Positions 54,283-63,740 are shown, counted from the first letter of the stretch. The stretch is DNA of 64,000 nucleotides from an uncultured bacterium (GCA_949294335.1 CASFGO010000028.1:1-64000); one strand, 5' to 3'. The notes: a model not told the origin generated them from the sequence alone. Translations and numbers: made by a program.

Positions 54283-56880
54283 TTAAGCTATATCGTAAGA
54301 CTTTGGCATATCTTGTTTAAAATGATAAGTTAAATATTCTACAGAATTAGTTGGGTTCATATTTGGATTTTTGAACTGTTTGAATGCTTCACCTATTGGC
54401 ATCTTAGCCAAATTCTTCATTTCTTGAACCTTAGCTGCTGATTTATATTTTGCCATTATCTGAGCTAAATCTTTTACCATAGACATCATAAACATAGGAT
54501 TATGAACATCATTACCTTCTGCTTTTCTTGCCAATAATGATTGTAACAATCCTTCTAAAGAATTATAAGCTGATTTTTGAGCTTTGTTTAAATTCAACTG
54601 AGAATCATTTGGAATAATATTATGTTCTCTCATTATATTAGAACTTAATTTCAAGAACTCTTCGTTATTAATTTTAGATAACTGAGTTTTATTATCAAAG
54701 AACATTTTTTTCAAAGTTGACTCTAATATTTCATTAGCTTTTTCTGGAGTCATTCCTTCCGGTAAAATTGCACCATCTAAAGCATATTTAGTTAAATCTT
54801 TCACATTCGCACGTTCAATATAATTTGTTAACTCGATAGAGCGTAATGCTTGTTCTTTTGATATGTCAACAGTATTACCGGTATCAATTAACGTAAATAA
54901 TTTACCTTTCTTGGATTTTAATGCCTCTAAATCAATAAATATATTTCCTGGGTGAATATCAGCATGCAATGTTTTACCATTCTTATCAACTTTATTGAAC
55001 TGTTCTACTAAAACATCCATATAACTACTTAGTAATCGTTTGATTTCATCAGGTTTTAATTCTGATATGTCAAAATCTGGAGATTTTGCTTTTAATGCTT
55101 CGATTTCTTTATCAATTTTTGATGTATCAAATCCATATTTCTTACGGAACATCAATTCATTATATTTTACCAATGTATCTAAACTTATACCTTTAGCTTT
55201 TTCCATTACATAGATACCTTGTTTAGCCTCAATAGGAACTACAACATTAGCTTTTTTAGTATATTTGGCCAATTTTTGAGCAGCTTTCATTTCATTTTCA
55301 AAATCAACTTCTTTTAAAATTCCATCTGCTAAATTGTTAATATTTTTGATTAAATAATTTTGCTCTTGAGTTAATTTATCTTTTGGAGCTCCTTTAGTTA
55401 CTAATTGAATAAACGCTTCTTTATCCTTTTGAATTTTTGCGGCATCAATACCTTCTTTTAGAATCTTGATACAAACTTCTTTCCCTGAAGCATCTTTTGC
55501 CAAGTAACTTTCTGCAATTGTTCCAACCCCTAATAATTTTGAAACAGTATATTTTTTATCATCACCTATTAAGTTATTAATTACTTTTTGTGCATCTTTC
55601 ATTGTTCTGGATGGAGGACAATTTTCTTTTAAAGCTTTTACTATTGGGCTTCCACCATTTGAAATTTGTAAGAACTTAACTGCAAAAATATTTTCATCTG
55701 TTAATTTTAATATTTGTTCTTCAACAGGAGAACCACTACGAAGGATATTGTTTATTGAAGAAGAATTTAACATCAAATCTTCTAATTCATTATAAGCAGT
55801 TTTATTCGATTCGAATTTTAATGGGCTTAATTTAGCATCTTTTAAATCATTTACAACTTTTTCTAAATTCTTAACCAATGCTTTATTGTATCTTGCCTTT
55901 TTGAATGCAGGAATAGCTACTGCAATAGCAGCAACTGTATTTAATGCAGCATTATTCTTTAATGTTTCAGTAAAATCAAAGAAAGATTTTTTACGATTAT
56001 CATTTTGATTTGTTGCATATCTTAAGCCTGTATTGGCTGCTACATACATAGGTGCACCAACAATACCACCAGCCAAAGCTGTTACAGGAGCTAATAATCC
56101 ACTAATAAAACCTGTACCAAAGTTTTTAAGCTCTTGTTTGCGTTTTGCTTTACTACGCTGTTTTTGTAATGCTTTTAATTCTTTTTTCAAAGCCTTAATT
56201 TCTGTTTTTGGAGCTTTTTCTGCCTTTTTCTGTTTAATCTGAGCCTTCAAATTCTTTTCAGCATCTGTTTCTTTAAATTCTTTTGAACCAATTCTATTAA
56301 CCTGTAAAGCCCATTGCTTAAACATGCCAGCCTGTAATGCAGCAACACCTGCAGCAACAGCAACTAACTTACCTTTTGATCCAACAATAGATTTTATTGG
56401 CTTAATGTATTTATCTATTTTTGGAATATCTGAAAGCATACCTGGAACTGCATTTAATTTGAATCTTGCATTCAATTTATTCCCAAAGTTTTTTACTGTA
56501 TAAAATGTTGAAACACCAGTAAGACCAGCTACAACATCTCCAAATGCTTGTGCTGAATTTTCTTGTGATACACGATAATCTGATATAGTTTTCTTGACAG
56601 ATTCTTTATCAACTTTACCATTTTCAAATTCTGCAATTTGAGCCTCAACTTTTTTTGAACCCAAACCAAAATTTGTTATATTTTTAAACTTGTTATACAA
56701 ACGTTCAAATAATCCATTTTTCTTATGTTGCAAAACAAACTCATCACGCAATTCCTTTGCGTTATTTGGTGTTGTTGTATAATTTGGCTTTGGTTGATTA
56801 TCATTCCATTTATTAGTTTTATTATTGATAAATGTATGATTTTTTATCTGGCTAACAAAATTATCCATTCTTGTTGACAT
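54283..56880 (-). CDS. UbiB/ABC1 atypical kinase with long N-terminal region
   Basis: 865 residues. Residues 455-670 hold the ABC1-kinase core: GVGTIAESYLAKD loop, the nucleotide Lys in VCIKIL (about 472), EVDFENEMKAAQKL, YVMEKAKGISL, LHADIHPGNIFID (639-649) and LIDTGNTVDIS. Residues 90-340 contain several Ala/Gly-rich hydrophobic stretches (LVAVAAGVAALQAGM, GFISGLLAPVTALAGGIVGAP) separated by a Lys-rich coiled coil (KKELKALQKQRSKAKRKQEL). UbiB normally supports ubiquinone synthesis and has C-terminal helices. This protein differs in having the long N-terminal part and an Ala-poor loop. ATG 56880 has AAGGTGGG upstream. Confidence 0.82.
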   Translation of the reverse strand: MSTRMDNFVSQIKNHTFINNKTNKWNDNQPKPNYTTTPNNAKELRDEFVLQHKKNGLFERLYNKFKNITNFGLGSKKVEAQIAEFENGKVDKESVKKTISDYRVSQENSAQAFGDVVAGLTGVSTFYTVKNFGNKLNARFKLNAVPGMLSDIPKIDKYIKPIKSIVGSKGKLVAVAAGVAALQAGMFKQWALQVNRIGSKEFKETDAEKNLKAQIKQKKAEKAPKTEIKALKKELKALQKQRSKAKRKQELKNFGTGFISGLLAPVTALAGGIVGAPMYVAANTGLRYATNQNDNRKKSFFDFTETLKNNAALNTVAAIAVAIPAFKKARYNKALVKNLEKVVNDLKDAKLSPLKFESNKTAYNELEDLMLNSSSINNILRSGSPVEEQILKLTDENIFAVKFLQISNGGSPIVKALKENCPPSRTMKDAQKVINNLIGDDKKYTVSKLLGVGTIAESYLAKDASGKEVCIKILKEGIDAAKIQKDKEAFIQLVTKGAPKDKLTQEQNYLIKNINNLADGILKEVDFENEMKAAQKLAKYTKKANVVVPIEAKQGIYVMEKAKGISLDTLVKYNELMFRKKYGFDTSKIDKEIEALKAKSPDFDISELKPDEIKRLLSSYMDVLVEQFNKVDKNGKTLHADIHPGNIFIDLEALKSKKGKLFTLIDTGNTVDISKEQALRSIELTNYIERANVKDLTKYALDGAILPEGMTPEKANEILESTLKKMFFDNKTQLSKINNEEFLKLSSNIMREHNIIPNDSQLNLNKAQKSAYNSLEGLLQSLLARKAEGNDVHNPMFMMSMVKDLAQIMAKYKSAAKVQEMKNLAKMPIGEAFKQFKNPNMNPTNSVEYLTYHFKQDMPKSYDIA

Positions 56881-56979
56881 AAAATATCCCACCTTAATCT
56901 TACTTATATTTTTATAAAGTTTTATAAATAAATTAAATTGACAAACAACAAAAAATATTTTTAGAATACTTAACATATT

Positions 56980-58131
56980 ATGAGCAAAAAATATTACTTA
57001 GTAGGAAAAACAATAAACCAACCATTTAAATACTATGAAGGAAAAGCTACAAGACTAGCTAATGAATTACCATACACAGTTGATGAAGTAGTAGTTGGAA
57101 TAGTAGGAGAGAAGGGAAAACGTAAAATTACGACCTTTCGAGATTCTAATGGAAAAATTATAGAGCGCTCATTTGATTTTAAAAATAAGGCATATAAAAA
57201 TAGAATATATACTTATAAAGACTATGCAATAGGAGAAGAAGAATATGTTAATTCTACTATTATAAAAGAATATTCTTTACCTCGTACGATAATGCAAGTT
57301 TATAATAATTTTAAAGAAATGTTCCAAGAACACGGGATAAAAACAACTCTTTGGAATAAAGATAAAATCCAAACTAATTATATTGCTGAAAATATAAATA
57401 ACGGGAATAAAATATTATCAAAAGTAGAAATCAACACAAATCCAAATCAAAATTATGAAACACACTCATTCATTGAATACCCACAAATTATTAATAATAA
57501 AGTAACAAAATCTGAAAATAAATTTTTGAGTTTTAATGTAGATAAATCTAACAATCAATATATTGAAGGTTCTGAAAAACATAAAAATGTCGATTTCCCT
57601 AAAAATGATAAATTTCTAGGTTTTAGAGCATTAGAAATTAATGATATGAAAGAACCAATTACAAGATATTTTATTAATCAAAGAGGGCTTGATAACTCAG
57701 ATTTTAATATTAACACTAATTATATAGGAGATGAACATTTAAGAGCTTTTTATCAAAATGGAATGATATGTTTTAATAAATTATATAATATGAAAACTAA
57801 AGACAAATTAGTTTCAACATCTAGACACGAAGTAGAACATGGTTGGCAACATTTTCTTGATGCTAGAAATACAGGTGGAATAGATTATTTTTATAAATAT
57901 ATTGCTATTAAATATGGACCAATTAGAAATACCAAATTACAAAAAGAAGCAGATAAATGTACTACATCAATTAAAAACTATGTTCCTTATACTGTAAATT
58001 ATAAAGCATATAAGAGAAACTATATTGAAATTATGGCTGATAAACGAGGTAAAGAAGCAAGAAATGAATACAGTAAACAAGGTAACACAATAAGAAACAA
58101 TTTTAAACATATTCCTGAAGAAATGCTTTAA
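56980..58131 (+). CDS. Zincin-tailed protein, putative effector, second member
   Basis: 383 residues, no signal peptide or membrane segment. The first 150 residues are beta-rich with repeats (KRKITTFRDSNGKIIERSF, NRIYTYKDY) similar in style to the beta part of the 953-residue protein at 13174-16035. The C terminus has TSRHEVEHGWQHFLDA (HExxH at 283-287) and a candidate third ligand Glu in NYIEIMADKRGKEA about 60 residues later. Likely a zinc protease. It is divergent from the UbiB-like gene, with a 100-nt gap. Confidence 0.65.
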   Translation: MSKKYYLVGKTINQPFKYYEGKATRLANELPYTVDEVVVGIVGEKGKRKITTFRDSNGKIIERSFDFKNKAYKNRIYTYKDYAIGEEEYVNSTIIKEYSLPRTIMQVYNNFKEMFQEHGIKTTLWNKDKIQTNYIAENINNGNKILSKVEINTNPNQNYETHSFIEYPQIINNKVTKSENKFLSFNVDKSNNQYIEGSEKHKNVDFPKNDKFLGFRALEINDMKEPITRYFINQRGLDNSDFNINTNYIGDEHLRAFYQNGMICFNKLYNMKTKDKLVSTSRHEVEHGWQHFLDARNTGGIDYFYKYIAIKYGPIRNTKLQKEADKCTTSIKNYVPYTVNYKAYKRNYIEIMADKRGKEARNEYSKQGNTIRNNFKHIPEEML

Positions 58132-59160
58132 TTAATAAATTGCAATTTTTAGACAGTTACTGTTTTTATCTTCAAAAAGTTTATAAGCTTCTTCTATTTC
58201 ATCTAAAGAATATTTATGAGTAACTAAAAAATCAGTATTAATTTTACCTTCTGAAATATATTCAAGAAGCTTTTTACAATGAACAGCATCAACTCCACCA
58301 GTTTTAAAAATAAGATTCTTACCATACATTTGAGGCAAAGGTAAAACCTGATTTTCTTCATACATCGCAACCACAGCAACTATTGCATTTGCTCTTGCTA
58401 TTTTCCAAGCAAGTTCAAAAGTATTATTTCCTCCAGCTGCTTCCACTACACAATCAACCCCACGATTTTGAGTTATATTATTTATTTCAAATTCAATATC
58501 ACAATCATTTGGATTAAACACATAATCTGCCAAATTTAATTCTTTTGCCAAATTTAAACGAGTACTATTTATATCTATTGCAATAATTTTTGATGGATTA
58601 AATAATTTTGCACAAGCCATTGAACATAAACCAACAGGCCCAGAGCCTATAATTGCGATTGTTTCATTCTGCTTTAATTCACAAAGTTCAACTCCAAAAT
58701 AACCACTTGATAAAATATCGCCTACAAAAAGAGCATTCTCATAACTAACATTATCAGGAATCTTTGTTAATCCAGTATCAGCAAAAGGGACTCTTACATA
58801 TTCTGCCTGACAACCATCTATTGAACAACCTAATTTCCAACCTCCATTTTCACAATTATTTATAAATCCACGTTTGCAAAAATAACATTCGCCACAAAAG
58901 GTTTCACAATTAGCACTAACCCTATCTCCTATAGATAAATTTTTAACATCAGCACCTAATTCAACAACCTCTCCGACAAATTCATGCCCTAATACAGTAT
59001 TAGGAACAGCTTTAGGTACAAATCCTTTTATTATATGCAAATCACTTGTACAAACAGATGATAATGTAACCTTTACTATTGCATCTCTTGAATCAATAAT
59101 TGTTGGTTTTTCTTTTTCAATAAGATTTATTTTATTGTAATCCCAAACTAATGCTTTCAT
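58132..59160 (-). CDS. Zinc-dependent alcohol dehydrogenase, MDR family
   Basis: 342 residues. Zinc-binding CTSDLHIIKGFV with GHEFVGEVVELG, structural zinc Cys cluster ANCETFCGECYFCKRGFINNC and NAD site IIGSGPVGLCSMACAKLF. The layout fits threonine/sorbitol-type dehydrogenases (medium-chain reductase). Substrate not decided. It begins just downstream of the methyltransferase on the same strand, 9 nt apart, so they are probably co-transcribed. Confidence 0.87.
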   Translation of the reverse strand: MKALVWDYNKINLIEKEKPTIIDSRDAIVKVTLSSVCTSDLHIIKGFVPKAVPNTVLGHEFVGEVVELGADVKNLSIGDRVSANCETFCGECYFCKRGFINNCENGGWKLGCSIDGCQAEYVRVPFADTGLTKIPDNVSYENALFVGDILSSGYFGVELCELKQNETIAIIGSGPVGLCSMACAKLFNPSKIIAIDINSTRLNLAKELNLADYVFNPNDCDIEFEINNITQNRGVDCVVEAAGGNNTFELAWKIARANAIVAVVAMYEENQVLPLPQMYGKNLIFKTGGVDAVHCKKLLEYISEGKINTDFLVTHKYSLDEIEEAYKLFEDKNSNCLKIAIY

Positions 59161-59169
59161 TATAATACC

Positions 59170-59913
59170 CTATTTTTCTAATAAAATTTTTATACTTACT
59201 GTTGAAAAATTCTTATTATTATATTTATTTTCTAAGAATTTTTGTAACTTTTCAGACGGATATTTTGAAATATGCCAATCCCTAAATTCTAAAATCTTGA
59301 AACCTGAATTATCTATAATATTTTTATAATCATCATATAATAAGCGATTTAAAGAAGGTCTTGTATATACCCAATTAGCAATTTTTTCTGAAACATCTTT
59401 ATCATAATTTTTTACTAATTCATTTTCAAATTCTTTTTCTGACAAAATCAAATGCCCCCAATCAGGTAATTTAACATTATTAAAAGTAATAGTTTCAGCA
59501 TTTCGTATAGGCCAAAAAATGTGATGACCTTTATAACAAGACCATATTGGTCCAAATAACGCAGATAATTTCCCGCCTTGTTTAAGTAGACTATACATAT
59601 TTTTAATCCCAATATCTAAACCTTCAATATGTTCAAATGCATTAGTTGAAAAAATTAAATCAAAATCATTTTCTTTATCAAAATCCAAAATAGATGCTTT
59701 ATAATGCTTATAATCTTCACCGAAAGTTTTATCTTCTTTTATAACAGGATCAACACATATCCAAGACTTAACCCCTAGAGATTGGGTTATATTATATGGA
59801 GTTTGACCACCTACTTCTAAAACTTTCTTATCTTTGAACAAATCTTTTTCAATACAAACATCCAAATGATTTTGTTGCCATATAGGCAATATATTTAAAG
59901 TACTTAAAACCAA
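59170..59913 (-). CDS. SAM-dependent methyltransferase (class I)
   Basis: 247 residues. SAM motif I KVLEVGGQTPYNITQS, an acidic SWICVDPVI and later motif FDLIFSTNAFEHIEGLDIGI, followed by LKQGGKLSALFGPIW. Small-molecule or sugar acceptor is plausible from the linked dehydrogenase. The start is TTG at 59913 after GGAG; an upstream ATG is closed by a stop. Confidence 0.82.
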   Translation of the reverse strand: MVLSTLNILPIWQQNHLDVCIEKDLFKDKKVLEVGGQTPYNITQSLGVKSWICVDPVIKEDKTFGEDYKHYKASILDFDKENDFDLIFSTNAFEHIEGLDIGIKNMYSLLKQGGKLSALFGPIWSCYKGHHIFWPIRNAETITFNNVKLPDWGHLILSEKEFENELVKNYDKDVSEKIANWVYTRPSLNRLLYDDYKNIIDNSGFKILEFRDWHISKYPSEKLQKFLENKYNNKNFSTVSIKILLEK

Positions 59914-60010
59914 AACCTACTCCATTTTAATATTATCTTAAAATTTTAACGGATATAAATAAAATAATCAAATATATAGCAAAAATTTTATTTACAAACA
60001 TTTAATAAAT

Positions 60011-60754
60011 ATGAAAATATTACCATTAAAAAATTATAAAATCCCAAATATAAAAAATCAAATTTTTAGGTACTGTCCTAAACTAGCAAGAATACAAGCT
60101 GATTCATTTGTAAGAAGTACTAATTCACTTGATATTAGAAGAATTAAAGATATAGGAATAAAAAATTTTAGACTTATAAATTCAAATTCAATTCGAGGAG
60201 TTACTCTAGCAAATCAAAATCCTAATATATTAAAAGAATTAAAAGAATCAGGTATAAATAATATAATAGATTTAAGACGCGAAGCTAATCCAACTTCGAA
60301 ATATGCAAATAATTGTAAGAAAAATGGGATAGAATACTTTGACTTTCCTATTAATATAAATATGCCAATATTTAATAATGCAAATACATCTAAATTAAGT
60401 ACAAAAGAGCGAGAAGCACAAAACCAAATATTTAAAGACAAGCTCCCTAAATTTTTTAACTTAATGAACAAAGGGAAATTATATATGTCTTGCCTTCTAG
60501 GTTTACATAGAACAGATTTAGCAGTAACACTTAATTATTTAGTCAATCCTAAAGAACCAGCATCTCCTCCAATATTATCGCATATATTAATTAAAGATGA
60601 AGCAAATTGCACTAATAAATATATTGGGGGAGTAAAAAATCTTATAAAAAACCTTAATGCAAAAGATAAATCAAACTTGGGTCTTCCAGAGAATTTTCAA
60701 GAAATTTTTGATACAAGAGTATTAAAACTTCGAATGATGAATGGAGTAAAATAA
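60011..60754 (+). CDS. Tyrosine/dual-specificity phosphatase-like protein
   Basis: 247 residues. NIIDLRREANPTSKYANNC and the active-site loop YMSCLLGLHRTDLAVTL carry the Cx5R signature (Cys161, Arg167) of cysteine phosphatases, with Ser instead of the usual His just before the Cys. No signal peptide or membrane helix. The first 60 residues are polar (ARIQADSFVRSTNS) with a run of short strands. A host-directed or regulatory phosphatase is possible. Ends at a bidirectional terminator. Confidence 0.75.
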   Translation: MKILPLKNYKIPNIKNQIFRYCPKLARIQADSFVRSTNSLDIRRIKDIGIKNFRLINSNSIRGVTLANQNPNILKELKESGINNIIDLRREANPTSKYANNCKKNGIEYFDFPININMPIFNNANTSKLSTKEREAQNQIFKDKLPKFFNLMNKGKLYMSCLLGLHRTDLAVTLNYLVNPKEPASPPILSHILIKDEANCTNKYIGGVKNLIKNLNAKDKSNLGLPENFQEIFDTRVLKLRMMNGVK

Positions 60755-60785
60755 AAAGAGGATCAGAATCATCTGTCCTCTTTTT
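60753..60785. terminator. Bidirectional terminator, phosphatase and tRNA-Arg
   Basis: AAAAAGAGGA (60753-60762) pairs with TCCTCTTTTT (60776-60785), with CAGA/TCTG inside and a single bulged T. It ends the phosphatase transcript and, on the minus strand, the tRNA transcript. Confidence 0.88.
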
Positions 60786-60788
60786 ATT

Positions 60789-60862
<74 letters not shown>

Positions 60863-60889
60863 TTATTTTTAATTTATTCAGTTATCACT

Positions 60890-60970
60890 CTCAGCTGTAT
60901 CGAGCAACCGGGTTGCGGATTTTGATACTTTGTTGGCTTTTTGCCAACTGGCCAGCTGAGCTACCAAGGC
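60890..60970 (-). other. tRNA-Arg 5' mimic with three-way-junction fold
   Basis: Just upstream of tRNA-Arg on the minus strand, 60952-60970 repeats the tRNA's first 19 nt exactly (plus three bases upstream, 60952-60973 versus 60844-60865). It then folds differently: CTCAGCTG pairs with CAGCTGAG (60890-60897), GTTGGC-AAAAA-GCCAAC forms one inner hairpin (60932-60948) and GTATC...GATAC with GCAACC-C-GGTTGC forms another. Not a tRNA: no anticodon or T-arm. Confidence 0.6.
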
Positions 60971-61085
60971 TTACTGTATTTATATATTAGCATATAAAAT
61001 TTTACCTGCAAGTATTTATTTTTTATTAGTTAATTCTCTTAAAATATCCTTTATTTAATTTATTAATATTTTTTCTAATTTGTTA

Positions 61086-61091
61086 TATAAT
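61086..61091 (+). promoter_or_regulatory. -10 box of NTF2-like gene (leaderless type)
   Basis: TATAAT ends 7 nt before the ATG at 61099, with no ribosome site. Confidence 0.55.
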
Positions 61092-61098
61092 CTACTCT

Positions 61099-62004
61099 AT
61101 GAAAAAATTATTATCAATAACTCTTATAGCACTAAGTTTAGGTTGTTCATTCAACCAAGCATATTCTGCTGAAAATAAATTCTTCAAATTTATTAAACCT
61201 AAACAAGAAAAAACTTATATCGGCAATGTTTATTCTGTTGCAAAATTCTTCGCAGAATATGAAGCAGCTGCTAACAATTATAATCATAATGAATTTATCA
61301 AAGCTTATGATAAAAACTATATAAGCTGCGATGGATTTAACCTTGATATTCTTTCCAAATTACTTAAAGAAACTTGGAAAACATATCCTGGCATAAAATA
61401 TCAAGTTAAACTTAACAGTGTTAATTTCTATAATGGCATGGCTGTTGCAGATGTTACTGAAACAGCTAAAGGTTATGCTAAGGCTGAAAATGATAATGTT
61501 GGTGAATTTGTTAGTACAATGCAATCAATTTATTATCTAAAGAAAAATAAAAATTCTTGGTTAATAACTAATGACTACACTGTAAAAGAAAATATTATTT
61601 TATCATGGGGTGACGGGAAATTAGCAAAATGTTCTTTTGAAACTCCTCAACAAATTCAAGCAGGAAAAGAATATACTGCATCATTAAAAGTTAAAGCTCC
61701 TGACGGCTCTATTGCTATAGGTTCAATTAACGCTGATAAAATAACTTATCCTCAAAAACCTTCTAAAGAAATCTTTAGAAAATTCTCTCCTGAAGGAACT
61801 CTTGAAAGAATTATGAAAGCAAATACCAACAATACTAATGAATATCTTGTTGGTACTGTTGGGTTTACTCGACCTAAAGTTGATAATAATCAAAATCTTA
61901 ATATAAACCTAACAGGTTATGCTTGTTTGATGGAAAGAATGAATGTAGTTCCTGTAAATAAATTTATTGAGGTTAATAAAAATAATGATAAGAAAACCAA
62001 GTAA
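61099..62004 (+). CDS. Exported NTF2-like protein, unknown function
   Basis: 301 residues. An export signal (MKKLLSITLIALSLGCSF to AYSA) precedes a cystatin/NTF2-like alpha-beta part (VAKFFAEYEAAANNYNHNEF, DKNYISCDGFNLDILSKLLK, WLITNDYTVKENIIL) and a second beta-rich domain (about 170-290). The Cys after SLG is not a good lipobox, so a soluble periplasmic protein is favoured but a lipoprotein is not excluded. It overlaps the lspA start. Confidence 0.68.
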   Translation: MKKLLSITLIALSLGCSFNQAYSAENKFFKFIKPKQEKTYIGNVYSVAKFFAEYEAAANNYNHNEFIKAYDKNYISCDGFNLDILSKLLKETWKTYPGIKYQVKLNSVNFYNGMAVADVTETAKGYAKAENDNVGEFVSTMQSIYYLKKNKNSWLITNDYTVKENIILSWGDGKLAKCSFETPQQIQAGKEYTASLKVKAPDGSIAIGSINADKITYPQKPSKEIFRKFSPEGTLERIMKANTNNTNEYLVGTVGFTRPKVDNNQNLNINLTGYACLMERMNVVPVNKFIEVNKNNDKKTK

Positions 62005-62461
62005 TACATCTAAATTAATGTATTTAATAGTTAGTACTATTTTTCTTATTTATTTCAACTTGTATTGTTCAACATATTTTTCTTCAATATCTCAAGATCC
62101 GCTTTTGTTTATTCCAGGATTAAAATTGAACTATATGGAAAATACAGGTGCAGCCTTTTCTATACTTCAAGATTATAAAATATTACTTATTGCTTTTGGG
62201 ATTGTAGCAATAGGTTTAATTCTTTGGTACACAATTAAGAACATATCAGAATTAACAATGAAAAATATGTTTCTTGTTGCGCTCCTAATCACAGGCGTTG
62301 GATGCAATATGTACGAAAGAATTGCATTTGGATTTGTTAGAGATTATTTTGAACTTACTTTTATTAACTTCCCTGTTTTTAATATTTCAGATATTTTCAT
62401 CAATATTAGTGTTATTGTTATAATGATTATGTTATTTAATAAAAACTATTCAAAAAAATAA
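61985..62461 (+). CDS. lspA: Lipoprotein signal peptidase
   Basis: About 158 residues with four membrane helices. Blocks: NYMENTGAAFSILQD, then GVGCNMYERIAFGFVRDYFEL and FPVFNISDIFINI. These align with the family's NxGAAFS, GNxxDRxxxGxVxDF and FNxADxxI. The first catalytic position reads Glu (NMYER) where Asp (GNxxDR) is expected, and Ser replaces Ala before the second Asp, which is kept. It removes signal peptides from lipoproteins. ATG 61985 lies inside the preceding gene, 20-nt overlap. Confidence 0.85.
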   Translation: MIRKPSNTSKLMYLIVSTIFLIYFNLYCSTYFSSISQDPLLFIPGLKLNYMENTGAAFSILQDYKILLIAFGIVAIGLILWYTIKNISELTMKNMFLVALLITGVGCNMYERIAFGFVRDYFELTFINFPVFNISDIFINISVIVIMIMLFNKNYSKK

Positions 62462-62462
62462 T

Positions 62463-63395
62463 ATGGATACACAAAAATTTATTATAGATTATAACGATGA
62501 CGGGAAAAGAATTGATTTATTTTTATCAGAAATAATGTCTAATATTTCACGTTCAAAAATACAATCACAGATAAAAAAAGGTACAATACTTGTAAATAAT
62601 AAAACTATTAAACCTTCATATACATTATCAGAAAATGATATAATAACTTGTTCTGATTTTGAAACAGAATTAAATTATATCCCACCTCAAAATATTCCAC
62701 TAGATATTATTTATGAAGATGACAATATGCTTGTTGTCAACAAGCCATCAGGTATGTTGACTCATCCAACAACAACCGAAAAAGAGAATACTCTTGTAAA
62801 TGCTTTAAAATTCAAATTTGGCGAAAACCTATCTGATATTAACGGAGATTTTCGCAGAGGAATATTACATAGACTTGATAGAAATACATCTGGACTTTTA
62901 ATGGTTGCAAAGAATAATCAAGCGCACGAATTTTTAGCAAATCAAATTAAAGAAAAAACAGCAATAAGAAAATATCTTGCGGTTGTAAAAGGTGTAATAG
63001 ATGAAGATTTAATTTTGGATTATCCAATAGGACGTCACAAGACACAACCACAAAAAATGGATGTAGTATTTGATGAAAAAGGGAAACCTAGTTTAACGGA
63101 ACTAAGAGTTCTTGAAAAATTCAAAGAAGCAACATTTGTAGAACTAACATTAAAGACAGGTAGAACACATCAAATTAGAGTACATTTAAGCCACATAGGG
63201 CATCCGGTTTATAATGATACGTTATATGGTTTTGGAAAAATAAAAATAAAAACACAGGAACAAGTTCTTGAAGCATACAAATTAAAGTTTACAAAACCAT
63301 TTAGTGATGAGATAATCGAGTTAGAGATTCCAATGGATGAAAAACTCACAAGAGTTTTGAATTATTTAAAACAAAATGAACTTAAGGAGAAATAA
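62463..63395 (+). CDS. RluD-family pseudouridine synthase
   Basis: 310 residues. N-terminal S4 RNA-binding domain (about 12-75: RIDLFLSEIMSNISRSKIQS, KGTILVNNKTIKPSYTL) and a catalytic domain with GILHRLDRNTSGLLMVAKN (active Asp) and LKTGRTHQIRVHLSHIGHPV. It isomerises uridine in 23S rRNA; which sites (RluD or RluC type) is open. It starts 1 nt after lspA, the usual lspA-rluD order. Confidence 0.93.
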   Translation: MDTQKFIIDYNDDGKRIDLFLSEIMSNISRSKIQSQIKKGTILVNNKTIKPSYTLSENDIITCSDFETELNYIPPQNIPLDIIYEDDNMLVVNKPSGMLTHPTTTEKENTLVNALKFKFGENLSDINGDFRRGILHRLDRNTSGLLMVAKNNQAHEFLANQIKEKTAIRKYLAVVKGVIDEDLILDYPIGRHKTQPQKMDVVFDEKGKPSLTELRVLEKFKEATFVELTLKTGRTHQIRVHLSHIGHPVYNDTLYGFGKIKIKTQEQVLEAYKLKFTKPFSDEIIELEIPMDEKLTRVLNYLKQNELKEK

Positions 63396-63740
63396 ATGAA
63401 TAAAAGATTCTTTATCTATTTAATATTAAACATAATAATATTTGCAGAATTTGGTTATATAGGATACACCAATTTTATGAATTTATTAGCACATAACCCA
63501 CAAATTAATCATACTGAATTATTTTATGTATTACTAACAGTTACTACATTGAGTATGGTAATTGGAATTTATATAATGACATTTGCCAAATTAAAAGGTG
63601 ACAAAAAAATTACAGAATATAAAAGGGAACTTGAACGCAGAGGGATTGATAAAGATGAGAGTTCTGCAAGGGTAAAAGTTTTAGAATCAAAAATAGAAGT
63701 ATTAGAAAAAGCATTAAAAGAGGCATTAAAAAACAAATAG
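63396..63740 (+). CDS. Small membrane protein with C-terminal coiled coil
   Basis: 114 residues, no known family. Two membrane helices (FFIYLILNIIIFAEFGYI and YVLLTVTTLSMVIGIYIM) and a charged coiled-coil end (KRELERRGIDKDE, ARVKVLESKIEVLEKALKEA). It directly follows the pseudouridine synthase with GGAG inside that gene, so it belongs to the lspA operon. Confidence 0.7.
   Translation: MNKRFFIYLILNIIIFAEFGYIGYTNFMNLLAHNPQINHTELFYVLLTVTTLSMVIGIYIMTFAKLKGDKKITEYKRELERRGIDKDESSARVKVLESKIEVLEKALKEALKNK

Noticed and set aside
60890-60970. A second tRNA gene upstream of tRNA-Arg
   Set aside because: Only the acceptor 5' strand and part of the D-arm match; there is no anticodon arm, T-arm or acceptor 3' strand.
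61967-61984. Upstream TTG start of lspA
   Set aside because: It lies further inside the preceding gene; the ATG at 61985 has a more typical N terminus before the first helix.
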